NCBI GenBank assembly: GCA_032622095.1
Contig: CP136065.1
Coordinates: forward strand, 248,991,474 to 249,055,473
Origin: Siphonodentalium dalli
Lineage: Eukaryota; Mollusca; Scaphopoda; Gadilida; Siphonodentaliidae
Reading direction: 5' to 3'
Length of the DNA stretch: 64,000 nt
Position 1 is the first letter of the stretch. The number at the start of each line of letters is the position of its first letter. Positions 1 to 11,900 of the stretch are shown here, piece by piece. Below the pieces are notes generated by a model. The model saw nothing but the letters and a program-made list of their open reading frames with translations, ran no database searches and was not told the DNA's origin. A program made the translations under genes and the position numbers.

Positions 1-2179
1 TTTATCAGCCCTATGTTCAGCTCACGTTCGAATATGGGTATGCTCCGCCCATTTTTGCGAGAGTTGTGGCCCTTTTTCGACTTGTTTCACTTAGAAAATT
101 TCTCACTTTTTCGGTTTCCGGATGATATCTCAAGTTTGGATCCTTCAATTGCAAATGCCGTTTTTATATGAATCAGTCATATCAAGATACAGGTCAAGTT
201 CGAATTTGAGTTTGATCCGATGATTTTTCTCAGAGTTATGGGCTTTTCGACTTAGAAAATTAAATTTTTCTTGTAATTTTCTTCATTTTGTGCCAATTTG
301 AGGTTATATTTTGACTTTAAGAGTTTTTTTAAGATTTGGTTATTTGTATGCATGTCAGTAATGAGACAATGCACAAGTGTCTTATCCATATAGTATACTT
401 CTACAAAGCCTCCGCTCCAAATGAAGCCACCGGTTCGGGGGACACTGTGGCCGAGCGGCCTTTTATTTTAGATGATTTTCATATGATCTCCTTTTATCGT
501 TTCAGATTATACCAGTCTCCAGAACTTACTCATGTTTTGACGCAGACTTAATGTTATGTACAATAATTCTACTCTAATGTTCCAAATAGACCTGCTTTAT
601 TTTCATTGAAAATTCCATGTGTTTCTTATTTGGGTCTGCACATTTAAACTTGGGAAAGGTTTGTTAATAAGATTCGTGAGGAGGTGTTTCTTATATTTCC
701 GTTGGTGCCTGCTGTATACGTTTTGACATCAGCTGTAAAAAATCACACACCATTTGCATGTTAGTATTAGTAAATCAGCACACGATTTTGTTTCTAACTC
801 CATCTGAGATGTCATGTTTGTTTATGTTTTGACAACTGTGCAGAAGAGGGTCACCGGAACAGACTTAATAATAACCATCTCCCCAGACTAGATAGGATGC
901 GCCCTTGTGGAAACATCTCTGTATGTTTATGTACATTCCGGGAAATTTCTCTATCCCATAATTACTTGTAGGTATGTATTAAATGTGTGCAGTTCAGTGC
1001 TAGCTCCCTAGTACCAGAAACAAATGTAAATTTAAACCCTTGGCAATATTTCAAACCATGTAAAATACTCTCAATCTATGGAAAATCAACTAATTATACA
1101 TGCACCTACACTTGGTCCTGACATATATTTCAATGAACTACATGATTATTTGGGTCTACACATTTATTAAATTTTATCAGGATTTCCACCCTTTACATTT
1201 ATTTGGGACTGCTCCATTAATAAATTTTGTCAGGATTTCCAGCCTGCACATTAATTTGGGACTGCACCTTTATTTGGAACATTAGAGTAATGTATGTGAA
1301 ATTTTGATATATTGTTGATTTTCATGTGAGAATTAAAACAAACTGTTGTTTTTGTCAGATTACTTTCTTTGATATTTTCTCTCAAACAGGGCTTGTGGGT
1401 AACTTTGACAGGCATCCCCCCCAGAAATTTGTGACAATACAGTCAATCAATATGGTCATTGTCTGATGCAAGGCGAAAAATAAGTGGCCGGTCATGGTCA
1501 TTGTCTGATGAAAAATAGCTTATGTCCAGTGCACTTCTGTATCTGTCGGACATTTTGTCCGATGCAAATTTTTAAACAATCTATCTGTTTGGGTATGTAC
1601 AAGGAGCCACTACTGGCCAAATAGGACATTGAAGGTGAAATTTTTTTCAGTACTGCAAGTTATATATAGATCCATTCTGAACCCACTCTTTGCTGAAAAT
1701 AATGTGTATTTACCACTTTGGACATGAAATGGATAATCTAAATTAAATTATACTTTTATTGGTGCGATAATTTAATTCTGGTTCGGGTTTTTGTTTTTTT
1801 TTCCATATGACGGAAGCTAGATAGAACATCTGTTTTGCAATTCGTGTAAATGAAATGTGGAAAAGAATTCTCGATGCACGTTATTGTTTTATTTTATTCA
1901 TTGAATTATTAAACATAGTTGTATTGATATGATATTTGACCTTGAATTGTCCTGTGATAACATAAATAATACAGGACCATCAACTGTTGGTCATTTGTAA
2001 ATAAATCGGAGACAGTAAGCCATATGTCCTATTATTCTGAAAATTTGACAGGCATCATTTTGAAATAGACAGCACCATCCATTTGGTGCCTGTCATTTTG
2101 ACAGTCATAAAAAATTTATTTTGAGCCTCGATGATGACTGATTCAGCCATAATGTTAGACCAAGTATTCTCGGTCCACA
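1..2179. other. No gene seen; diverged repeats
   Basis: 1-260 is a diverged 'gttatggccctttttcgactt' repeat. 1130-1290 has three 'tttatttgggactgcac' units related to 23690-24110. 443-460 resembles a tRNA A box without the rest of a tRNA. I see no supported exon. Confidence 0.5.
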
Positions 2180-2478
2180 ACAGCTTGGGATATCGGTTTA
2201 GATGATGCTGTGACAGCTTGGTATATCGGTTGGGTTAGTGCTGTGACAGCTTGGGATATCGGTTGGGTTGGTGCTGTGACAGCTTGGTATATCGGTTGGG
2301 TTAGTGCTGTGACAGCTTGGGATATCGGTTGGGTTAGTGCTGTGACAGCTTGGGATATCGGTTGGGTTGATGCTGTGACAGCTTGGGATATCGGTTGGGT
2401 TGGTGCTGTGACAGCTTGGGATATCAGTTGGGTTGGTGCTGTGACAGCTTGGGATATCGGTTGGGCAGATGCTATTTT
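2180..2478. repeat. 33-bp minisatellite
   Basis: About nine copies of 'gtgacagcttgggatatcgg' plus 'ttgggttggtgct'. The period is a multiple of three, so frames stay open on both strands by chance. Confidence 0.95.
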
Positions 2479-2804
2479 GGACAGAGTCCCGTCTCGTTAC
2501 TCTTCTATAACAGACTTTCATTAACTGGTTCAGTGCTGAAAGCCCATATTTGGACCCTATGTAAGAGTGCTGGAAGCCCAGATATGGGCTTTGGCAATGA
2601 CACTGTCTTGTTTAGTCAACTCTTGTTTAGTTTAATCATTTAAATAGCGTTTGTCAGGTAATATTTCAAAAATATTGTTACATATATAATTAAATTGGGA
2701 CATTGTGAAGTTTGAATGGATGCCGACCAATAAAATTGTCATAAAAGGTACTTATATTGCGAAAAGTTTGAGAAAAATTACAAATGTTTTGCCCTAAGGG
2801 CGGC

Positions 2805-3092
2805 CGACAACCAAGCTCATAACCATAACCTAATCAGACATCCAGGCTCATATCGATAACCTACTTTGACAAACAAGACAACCAGGCTCATAACCATAGC
2901 CTAATGAGACATCCAGGCTCATAACCATTGCCTAATGAGACATCCAGACTCATAATCATTGCCCAATGAGACATCCAGACCCATAACCATAGTCTAATGA
3001 GACATCAAGGCTCATAACCATAGCCTAATGGCTAGTGGGACATCCAGGCCCATAGCCATAGCATAGTGAGACATCCAGGCTCATAACATAAT
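2805..3092. repeat. 31-bp minisatellite
   Basis: About nine diverged copies of 'gagacatccaggctcataac' plus 'cattgcctaat'. Confidence 0.9.
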
Positions 3093-4344
3093 CACAAATG
3101 TATATATATGGGGGTCAAATTTGAGAAAAGAGTGCAAATTATCAACTGCGAGCATAAAATTCAATAATTTTCTGTTTTTTGAAATATATATACGCATTTT
3201 ATGACGTGTATGTAGGATATTTAGCAGCGAACCAGTTAAAGAGACATACTATATTTACACGCGTAACCCAGGCATTTCATGTGAATCCCTGAATGTGATT
3301 AATCATCTGACATGTCCGCAATTAATCTGTCTTCAAAATGGTAAATTTACCGTGATAGCAAAAGTTAAAGTAATGATATTATCGTTTGATATATTGTTTA
3401 CATACATTTTCTGATAGCACCGCAAATAAAAATTCTCAGGGGAAAACAAGGCTCTGTTTACTTATAAATCTCATTGCTTTGACATTCAATGGACCTCTGA
3501 TATACGCATGTTTGATATCATGATTGGGAAAGGCTGTCCTCTATGTTCATATATGCAAAGCGTCCATTCGACCAAATATGAAGACATACAAGCAAGATAA
3601 CTCCCGCCCATGATTCTGGGCATAAAGTCTGTTATAGAAGAGTAATGGGATGGGACTCAGTTGTAGATATAAAGCTGTATTCAGGGTTCCAAGCTAATTT
3701 TTCTGTGGCAGACTCCAGCGATATGAGGACGATCGTAGTGTGAGTTCCGTCATGGCCGTGATCCGTCCTGGTGTTGAAGAATGATTAGGCAACCGTTCAG
3801 ATTGATTATAGTTTAATTTAAAACTGATGTAGGTATAGAGTAGAAAATTGGAGACGATGTTAGTCCCGTGTAGGACAAAGGCACAGCAAACGTGTGGACT
3901 CCTGTTAGATGGTAAGTCGAAGTGAAGTATCAAATTCGGCGCGTGGCTTTTATCCAAATCACCGAATTTGGTGTTCTCATAAATCACAGGGGTAATTAAG
4001 ATGTAATCGCATAAGTTACTAGCGACACGGGACAGTAACATGACTGTTATCAAATTAATAATCATAATTAGTATTGTAATATCGTGATGATCCGTCAGGA
4101 GACAGACCTCATTAGAGTCTACTGCAGGTGTGCTTATGGTTTGTAATTAGGACCCAAGTTGTTTGGGTACCATAATGAACAAATCACCGCAATAGATACA
4201 GAGATAAAGAATTTGGACAATGTCCCGTGTTCAGGCTGGGTTGAACAATGAAGTTAACGAATTTAGAAAGGTCTTAAAGGAACACATTGTTATTATCAAC
4301 AAAAGATTTAAGGGGCAGATACCGTATGGATAACGGCATTCTGT
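3093..4344. other. No supported gene; one orphan 123-codon frame
   Basis: A minus-strand frame at 3694-4065 (start MIINLITVMLLSRVASNL) has no recognised motif. It ends next to a lone 'cagggttccaagctaa' MITE end. 3622-3662 is inverted relative to 2484-2520. Confidence 0.4.
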
Positions 4345-4676
4345 TACAGTCTTCAGGGTTCCAAGCTAATTTTGATGACACCTATTTTACTTTATATTTA
4401 GATTCTAATCTGTTCTAACAAAATAACTTGTTTGGAACAAGAAGTGCTACAAGAAAGATTTCAATTTTCTATGTGTTTATTTCATATATGTTTGCTGTTT
4501 TAGAGGGACACCAAAAATAAAACATTTTCAATAACAAAATGGTATTCTTCAGTATTTATAGGTCTAGCTTATATGTCATAGTTGGTTTTCAACTAAAGCA
4601 GAAAATGAGAAAAGGAAGCTAAAGTAGATTTTATATGTTGTTGTAACTGGAGGTCTGGAACCATGAATGCACCTTT
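4345..4676. mobile_element. MITE with TTCAGGGTTCCA inverted ends (diverged copy)
   Basis: The left end is 'cttcagggttccaagctaat' and the right end 'ctggaaccatgaatgcacct'. The internal 'ctattttactttatatttag' matches the reverse complement of the 61.4-kb copy. A lone left end is at 3678-3703. Confidence 0.6.
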
Positions 4677-4723
4677 AAGTGTGTTGGTCATTATCCTAAT
4701 TATTTCAATTCAATTTCAATAAG

Positions 4724-5380
4724 TTTTTAGCTCACCTGAGACGAAGTCTCCGGTGGAGCTATAGTCATCACTCCTCGTCCGTCTGTCCGTCCGTCCGTCC
4801 GTCAAACTTTTTTAAAGCATCTTCTCCTCTGAAACCATCATACCGAATTGGTTCATATTTGGTGTGGATGTTCCCTAGGTGACTCTCATTCAGATTTGTT
4901 CAAATGAGGTCACCAAGTCAAATAGTTTTGATGTCAGGACCATAACTATTTTTCCACATAGTAATTCTTAAAACGACTTCTTTTCTGAAGTTGTCGGGCC
5001 GAATGGGTTCATATTTGGTATGAGGGTACCTTGGGTGACTGTGGTTCAGATTTGTTCAAATGAGGTCACTGGGTCAAATGTGGGTGGGGCTATGGACATA
5101 AATCTGAATTTTTTAATTTTTTTCAATTTAACTTATTTCTCAATTTAACCAAAAAAAATTATATATATATATATTTTATTTTTAATAAATAATTTTTATT
5201 TATTAAATAAAATATTTTATTTTTAAATAAAATAAAAAAAAACTCATTAAAATTTTGAAGAACCTATGACTACATCTTTGGGAGGGGAGGGGAGGTACCT
5301 CTAGTCACTCCACTATATTTGGTTGAAATCAGGGGTTTGGGAGAAATCAGGAACAGACAGATGTACAGAAATGTTCAGTA
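4724..5380 (+). repeat. AGCTCACCTGAG dispersed element
   Basis: Starts 'tttttagctcacctgagacg', then (TCCG)n and internal ~165-bp units with 'ttcaaatgaggtcac' and 'cacatagtaattcttaaaa', then an AT-rich tail. I recognise it as a common bivalve interspersed repeat. An inverted copy is at 32131-32612. Confidence 0.75.
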
Positions 5381-5626
5381 AATTGCTTTAATCATATGTA
5401 TTCTCTACTACACCAAGCCACCCATGTGCTCTGATGGACCCATGTTTATACAACTGGCAGATGGGTAGATAACATCTGCTGTGCTTTCCATCCCCAGAGA
5501 GTAATTCATGTCATTTGTAATTTAAATGAGATTAATGGTGTTATCAATGAAGCACCCTTGTTGTTTACATTATCACTCAGTGGTCATTAAAATCAGATTA
5601 TTTTCATTTTCTCCAAGTTTGAATTA

Positions 5627-6835
5627 AGAGAGTCTGGCATTAGCAGAATGAGGTTCCCAGAGGGTGATTTATGTTGCTCCACACAGCAGGCTAGCATAAC
5701 CAAATACACCCTCTGAGAACCTTATTCTGCTTAGGCCTCATCTTCTGGAAAGTATCTAGAGTCTCAAGATCTCATTCTGCTTAGGCCTCATCTTCTGTGA
5801 AGTATCTATAGTATCAAATTTACTTTGTTGTTAGTTAAATTTCCCTTCTAGGAAGTTTATATATCCCCTAATTTGCAGAAGATAAAATTCATGATTGAGG
5901 TGCTCAATGGGTGAACATCACCAACTTCAACTGGGGAACTTCAATCTTATTCTAGGTCTTCCATAGCAGTTGAGGGCCTTATCAGAATGAGGTCCCCAGA
6001 GGGTGAATTTAGTGATACTAGCCCGCTGTGCAGGATAGCGTCACTAAATTCACCCTCTGGGGACCTCATTCTGCAAATAACAGACAGACTATTTCAAGGC
6101 TTGATTGTATAATACATTGTGTTGCTTGAAGCCAGACAATTACAATGTAGGAACAGACATGCTTTTAGTGATGCTATCCCACACAGCGGGCTAGCATCAC
6201 CAAATTCACCATCTGGAGACCTCATTCTGCTTAGGCCTCATCTTCTGGGAAGTATCTATAGTATCAAATTTACATTGTTGTTAGTTAAATTTCCCTTCTA
6301 GGAAGTTTCTATATCCCCTAATTTGCAGAAGATAAAATTCATAATTGAGGGGCCCAATGGGTGAACATCACCAACTTCAACTGGGGAAATTCAATTTTAT
6401 TCTAGATCTTCCATAGCAGTTGAGGGCCTTATCAGAATGAGGTTCCCAGAGGGTGAATTTAGCGTCACTAAATTCACCCTCTGTGGACCTCATTCTGCAA
6501 ATGACAGACACACTATCACACTATTTCAAGGCTTGATTGTATAATACATTGTGTTGCTTGAGGCCAGGCATGCACAATGTAGAAACAGACACGCTTTTTG
6601 TGATGCTATCCCGCACAGCAGGCTAGCATCACCAAATTCACCCTCTGGAGACCTCATTCTGCTTAGGCCTCATCTTCTGGGAAGTATCTATAGTATCAAA
6701 TTTACATTGTTGTTAGTTAAATTTCCCTTCTAGGAAGTTTCTATATCCCCTAATTTGCAGAAGATAAAATTCATAAATGAGGTGCCCAATGGGTGAATAT
6801 CACCAACTTCAACTGGGGAAGTTAATTCTTGTCCT
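5627..6835. mobile_element. Cluster of hairpin MITEs (GCAGAATGAGG family)
   Basis: At least two to three head-to-tail copies. Each has a hairpin (arms GCAGAATGAGGTCCCCAGAG and its complement), a spacer with 'cttaggcctcatcttctggg' and 'taatttgcagaagataaaat', then a second hairpin. Two copies around 6119-6301 and 6551-6733 are nearly identical, which points to local duplication. Confidence 0.8.
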
Positions 6836-7930
6836 TATCAGATTTGTGAAAATGGGATCACAAAGTCAAATAAGGGCAGAGCAAGAGACTTAAAGGGGTA
6901 CTGTACGCCATTTTCAATAAATTCCCGGTGATAACAACGATCTATTATCGATACTATATAGAAATATAAGTAATTTGAGTCGAAGATGTATTCTGTAAAC
7001 GCTCAGGTTAATAGGCTATCTTAAAATTTAATAATTTAAAAGTTAATAATTTAATATAAATTGATTTTATGGCTCCAGCCATAAAATGGCGTCTCTTAAA
7101 ATTCGAATTTCCGTGTACAAAACGTAATCAAATTATAATTGAGGGATACCGGATTAGGAAAACAATTGCACACACGATCGTTTGAAACATTATGCTTATA
7201 CGGGGAGAAAACCCAAGCCACTCATTGACTAGTGACGGTACACTAACTTAAATGAGTATATGGGACTACTAAGCATATAATATAATGTTTATTTGATTCA
7301 TTTGGTTGAAAACTTTACAAAAATTACTCGACAACGACAATTTGTATTTTTGCATTCCGGTAAATTTGCCATCCGTAACAATACTTCGTACTCAACAGAC
7401 TTTCAAAAAATAGAAAAGTTGTTACCTTATTCTCCGACTCGGGGATTATAGAAACCAACAACAACATCTTGGGTACAGTACCCCTTTAACTATTTCACTA
7501 CATAGTAATTCTTAAAATATGTTTGCAAGAACTAGTTGGCTTATATAGAATGGAATGTTCTTCCTTGACTGCAATTCAGATTTTTTTTAATGGGGTCACC
7601 TGGTCAAATAGGGGCCAAGCGAAGGACAGTTTCCCTCTTAATATGATTCCTTCACAAGGACCATCAGGTCTATTTTACTGATATTTATGATATGTATGAA
7701 GGGTTCTTTGGTGTCTGGGATTCAAATTTATTCAGATGGGGTCACCAGGTTAAATAGGGTGGGACCAGGGACATAACTATATGTCTCTATAGTAATTCTT
7801 AAAATGTCTTCTCAAGAGAGTTTGGACTATTTAGCTTTAATACATATAGTATGGAGGAATCAGGAGGATCCTTTAGTGACTGAGATTCAGATTTGTTAAA
7901 ATGAGGTCAACCTGTCAAGAAATGGCAGGC
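6836..7930 (+). repeat. AGCTCACC-type internal units, split by a TTAA MITE
   Basis: Repeats of about 165 bp with 'atggggtcaccaggttaaat' and 'tagtaattcttaaaatgtct' at 6836-6889 and 7490-7930. The 592-bp TTAA MITE interrupts one unit. Confidence 0.65.
6890..7489. mobile_element. TTAA MITE, AGGGGTACTGTAC family (complete)
   Basis: 592 bp between TTAA at 6890-6893 and 7486-7489. Ends are AGGGGTACTGTAC and GTACAGTACCCCT. The flanks join into one copy of another repeat ('gcaagagac' with 'ctatttcact'), so the insertion limits are independently supported. Confidence 0.85.
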
Positions 7931-8672
7931 TATGGGGAGTTAACACTTTTGTGTCCAATAAAATCATCGAAATACCAAATTCATTAAAACATCTACCTTG
8001 GAACCACCTGACTGATTGGTCTGACATACATGTATTGTGTTTTGGGTCCATGGATAATTGGGCTTCAAACATGTTTAAATGGTTTTAGAAAAAGGCGCTT
8101 GTGAGATTGGAAATTTCCAACAATTGAGAAAGTTTGAGGTGTCGGTTGTGAAATTCGAACCTAAGACTTGGGAGTCTGGAGCCCGGTCGGGAGGGGACTT
8201 GTTGAGCTGGAGGAGGGGGGTGATCAGTAGTGTACAGTTGGCAATTTCAAGGTGGATTTTCACCAAGCTACATACTTGAAGTCTCTCTAGCCACATATCC
8301 TGTTTAAATCTACTTCTTTTAAAGTGATTATGAAAAGAGCTGACTGTTTTGGTCTCCAGAGTCCCAGTCTTATCAGTCTTTGCAGTCTGGTGAGCGACCC
8401 CACAGTCATTGACTGTCTTGTTATTTGATATTATCGAATAATAACATTTTATATACAACAGGACCCCACAAAAGCTGGGCTTATGAGGGCAGGACCCTTA
8501 TACAAATATATTACATTAATATTATATTGACCTTGACCGAAGGAAAGTACAAATTTAACATTAAATATGTGAAAAAAACTAAATTTAAATGGAATAAATA
8601 TAGATTTACTAAAAATAAAATTATAAATCTTTTGAGCATTTTTTTTAGAATTCTTTGTGTATATTCAGATCA
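7931..8672. other. Downstream flank of PRCP
   Basis: Probable 3' UTR or flank. No clear AATAAA on the minus strand was found. A 127-codon minus-strand frame (8075-8458) has no recognisable motif. Confidence 0.4.
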
Positions 8673-8726
8673 TTTCCCATAATCCTTTAACCAGTTTTAT
8701 AATCTTCACTTCCTGTTTGTGAGCAG

Positions 8727-8934
8727 CTATGACATCGATTTCCCATAATCCTTTAACCACTGTTTTATAATCTTCACTTCCTGCTTGCGAGCAGCTATCA
8801 CATCGCTTGTGTCTTTAGGATTCGATCCTCTCATATCCAGATGATGGGCGCCATCTTTGATGCCAATGGCAACAAGTGTAGGTGACAGAGATTCCAAGAC
8901 TCCACCTCCTGACCAGGGATCTAGATAACCATTG
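8727..8934 (-). CDS. PRCP: PRCP exon 9 (catalytic Asp and His, stop codon)
   Basis: 208 bp from acceptor AATTTCAG to TAG at 8727-8729. It contains [11 protein letters not shown] (catalytic Asp) and GAHHLDM (catalytic His), ending [19 protein letters not shown]. The last four residues and the stop come from the start of a tandem copy of the preceding 66-68 bp (8673-8738 against 8739-8806), read in a shifted frame. The native C-terminus may therefore have been altered. Confidence 0.93.
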
Positions 8935-11900
8935 CTGAAATTACAATACATCACAATTAAAGGGACCCAAGGCACTCAGTGGGTAAATGTGCAAATTAAA
9001 AATATAAACATCTGTAAAAACATCGCCACTAAAAAACAAGCCTGCAAATAGGGTGTCTGTCATTTGCAGAATGAGGTCCCCAGATAGCATCACTAAATTC
9101 ACCCTCTGGGGACCTCATTCTGCTTAGGCCTCATCTTCTAGGAAGTATTTATGGTATCAAATTAACATTGTTTTTAGTTACGTTTTCCCATCTTGGAAGT
9201 TTCTATATCCCCTAATTTGCAGAAGATAAAATCCATAATCGAGGCGCCCAATGGGTGAACATCACCAACTTCAACTGGGGAACTTCAATCTGATCCTAGG
9301 TCTACCTAAGCAGAATGAGGTCCCCAGAGGGTGAATTTAGTGATGCTAGCCCGCTATTTGCCGCCTTGACTAAAAAGAACATGGAGAAAGAGATAAACTT
9401 TGTTCTTATATTCATTACTGATAGTTCTCCAGTGAAAAAATGTTCATATCATTGGAGTTGGGCATCAAGTTCGTTCCAATATTAGCAGAATATTATATAG
9501 ATAATGAATGGCTTGGAGTTGACTGCCAAAATAGTGGTCGGAGGAATAGTCCACGAGCTGCAGGTGAGTGTAATATATCTCCTGGAGGACCACTATTTTG
9601 GCATAGTTAATGATAAGACACGCATTATTTATCATATTATATTGAACATTGGTGCCAATTCTCACACAATTTCTGTGTCTGATTTTGTAACATTTTAATT
9701 TATCGTGAATTTTGGAAATCGGTCTCAGATTTTACAATTTATGGCAATCTTTTGATGATGGCAGGGGAGCATAACTATGTTAGTTAGTTACATCTAACAG
9801 CATCTCTTCATGATTCATGCATTTAATTTTTAAATACATCATTAGCAAAGACATTTTGGCAAAATTATAGAAGTTAACTTGCTTAACGTCGATTAAATCA
9901 GAAAAGGAAGTTATAAATAATGTACACTGGCATTACAAAATTAGGACTGTCCGCTTGCCAACTAAACGAACAAACTATTAAATACATTGGATAGCTATGC
10001 AACAAGTATCGTACAAGGTATAGTTTAAGATTGGCCGTATCTTCAGGCGGCAACCAGATTTCGCGAAATGAGTTTGTTACTATAAATAGAAAAAGAATAG
10101 TAGGCATGTAGGAATCCTACTGGGGGTACTATCGTAAAATACGACAGCAGTGTGCAGCCAATTAGAATGTGAGAAAGTCACATGAGATATAACATGTATG
10201 TACATTATACCCAGACCTGTTTACTTTCAAAATTGGAAATAGGGAGATTTGTCCTCAGAAATAGGGAGATTTAGTGAAAAATTGGGAGATTTTTTTTCAA
10301 TGTCAGTATCATGGAAAAAACTATTTCATTTAAATGTCATACAGACTGTTTGTTGCATTTGGTTTGCATCTGCCACAATTAACGGCCTTGACATCGACTA
10401 CCGAGTGTCTTAATTCCTAAAATCACTGAATCATTGGGAATAAAATTACGATTTTCCGGTTATGGATCACGTTTTATTTCGAACAAGGCAATACAACGAT
10501 TAAATCTATATTTGCACACTATAAAATGGTGCTCTCAGATAATTTTGTCGACAAATATATTCAGTAACATCAGGTTACATCAGTGAATTTAAAGAGAGTA
10601 CGCATTGACAGAATTGTTTGAGGTCCGTTCGATTCGCGTTCTGTTATTGCGTATATAAGACACGGAATACCACAAAGACGGAAACGGAACTAAAACAAAC
10701 AAAAAGTTTAAATCGGCATTATAATAATTTGAGTCGGCGGTTTTAAAGCAGTCTGTCGGGACGAGCAGAAACCAACACTTAATTAATTGTGGCCAAAAAG
10801 GAAGGCTTCTTGTATGATGTGTTATAATCATTGAAGACCGCATTTACTTACTCAACGCTGTTAAACAAAAGAGAGTCAACGTTGTGTCAACATTTTGACT
10901 CGCAGGCGATATATTCCTAATTGATTTGTAACACTATAGCATGCATGGCTTATCGTTTGATACAGCTGTAGGCTAATTTTTGGTTTCATCTTTTAAATCG
11001 GGAGATTTTGTTTCCCGATCGGGAGCACAGGAGAAATGACACAAAATCGGGAGACTCCCGCCGAAATCAGGAAAGTAAACAGGTCGGATTATACCTGAAA
11101 ATGATATTGGATGCAAATTTGATGTTCTTTCCACCATAATGCTGCTCTATCCAATAAGGCCGGGGTCTGGTTTTCCAGGTCTTGTAGCAGTTATCGCTGA
11201 AAGCTTTGAAGTTCCATGTTGATGGCTCAAACATATCATGAATGGCGTCATTACAAAATGGCATTACCATTTCTGTGCAAGCCTAAGATGGGAGAAACAA
11301 AGTATAAATCTAGTCGTTATTAAAGCTTATGTTTTTTTGTGTGTGATAATGATGGTATGTAATCATTTTATACATGTAACAACAAATAAAGATGTTAATG
11401 AATCAGTTTATTGACATAATAGTAATTTACAACAAGGTGTGAGATGAAATTTGAAATTGATAGACGGCGACAGAATGATTTCGCTATTTTGCCATTTCGT
11501 AGTACTACGGTACTTGTACAAACCAAAAATCTAAGAACCTCAAATGTGGTGATGGGGTGATTTCGGCTTTATGCATATTCGGTTAATTGCATGAGAACGG
11601 CCATGCACCGACGCTATGCAATAAAGCGAAATTGACTGTATGATTAAATGATATATTTAGTGGTAATCTCATATATATTTTGAAGACCTCTGTTTGTCTG
11701 TCTATATGTCTGTCTGTCTGTATGTCATTTATACAAATCTACGATTCTCGACCGATCGGGACGAAACTTGGTACGTGTGTGTAGTTTGACCAGGCGGTCG
11801 ACGTTGTCGTATTGGCGAGCCCGTGTGGCGCATGCGCAGACGAGATCTCGGAAACGGGTGGAGCTATCGACTTGAAATTTGGTATGTGAATGTATCTTGC

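Noticed and set aside
440-470. tRNA-like 'ctgtggccgagcggcc'
   Set aside because: It resembles the 5' part and A box of a Leu-type tRNA, but no anticodon arm, B box or acceptor pairing follows. At most a SINE remnant.
2198-2643. Open frames with 11-residue repeats on both strands
   Set aside because: They are a by-product of a 33-bp minisatellite. A period divisible by three keeps several frames open, and there is no start context or flanking exon.
3694-4065. 123-codon minus-strand frame as a gene
   Set aside because: No domain, no splice partners, and one end lies in a MITE terminus. Kept only as an orphan frame in an unannotated stretch.
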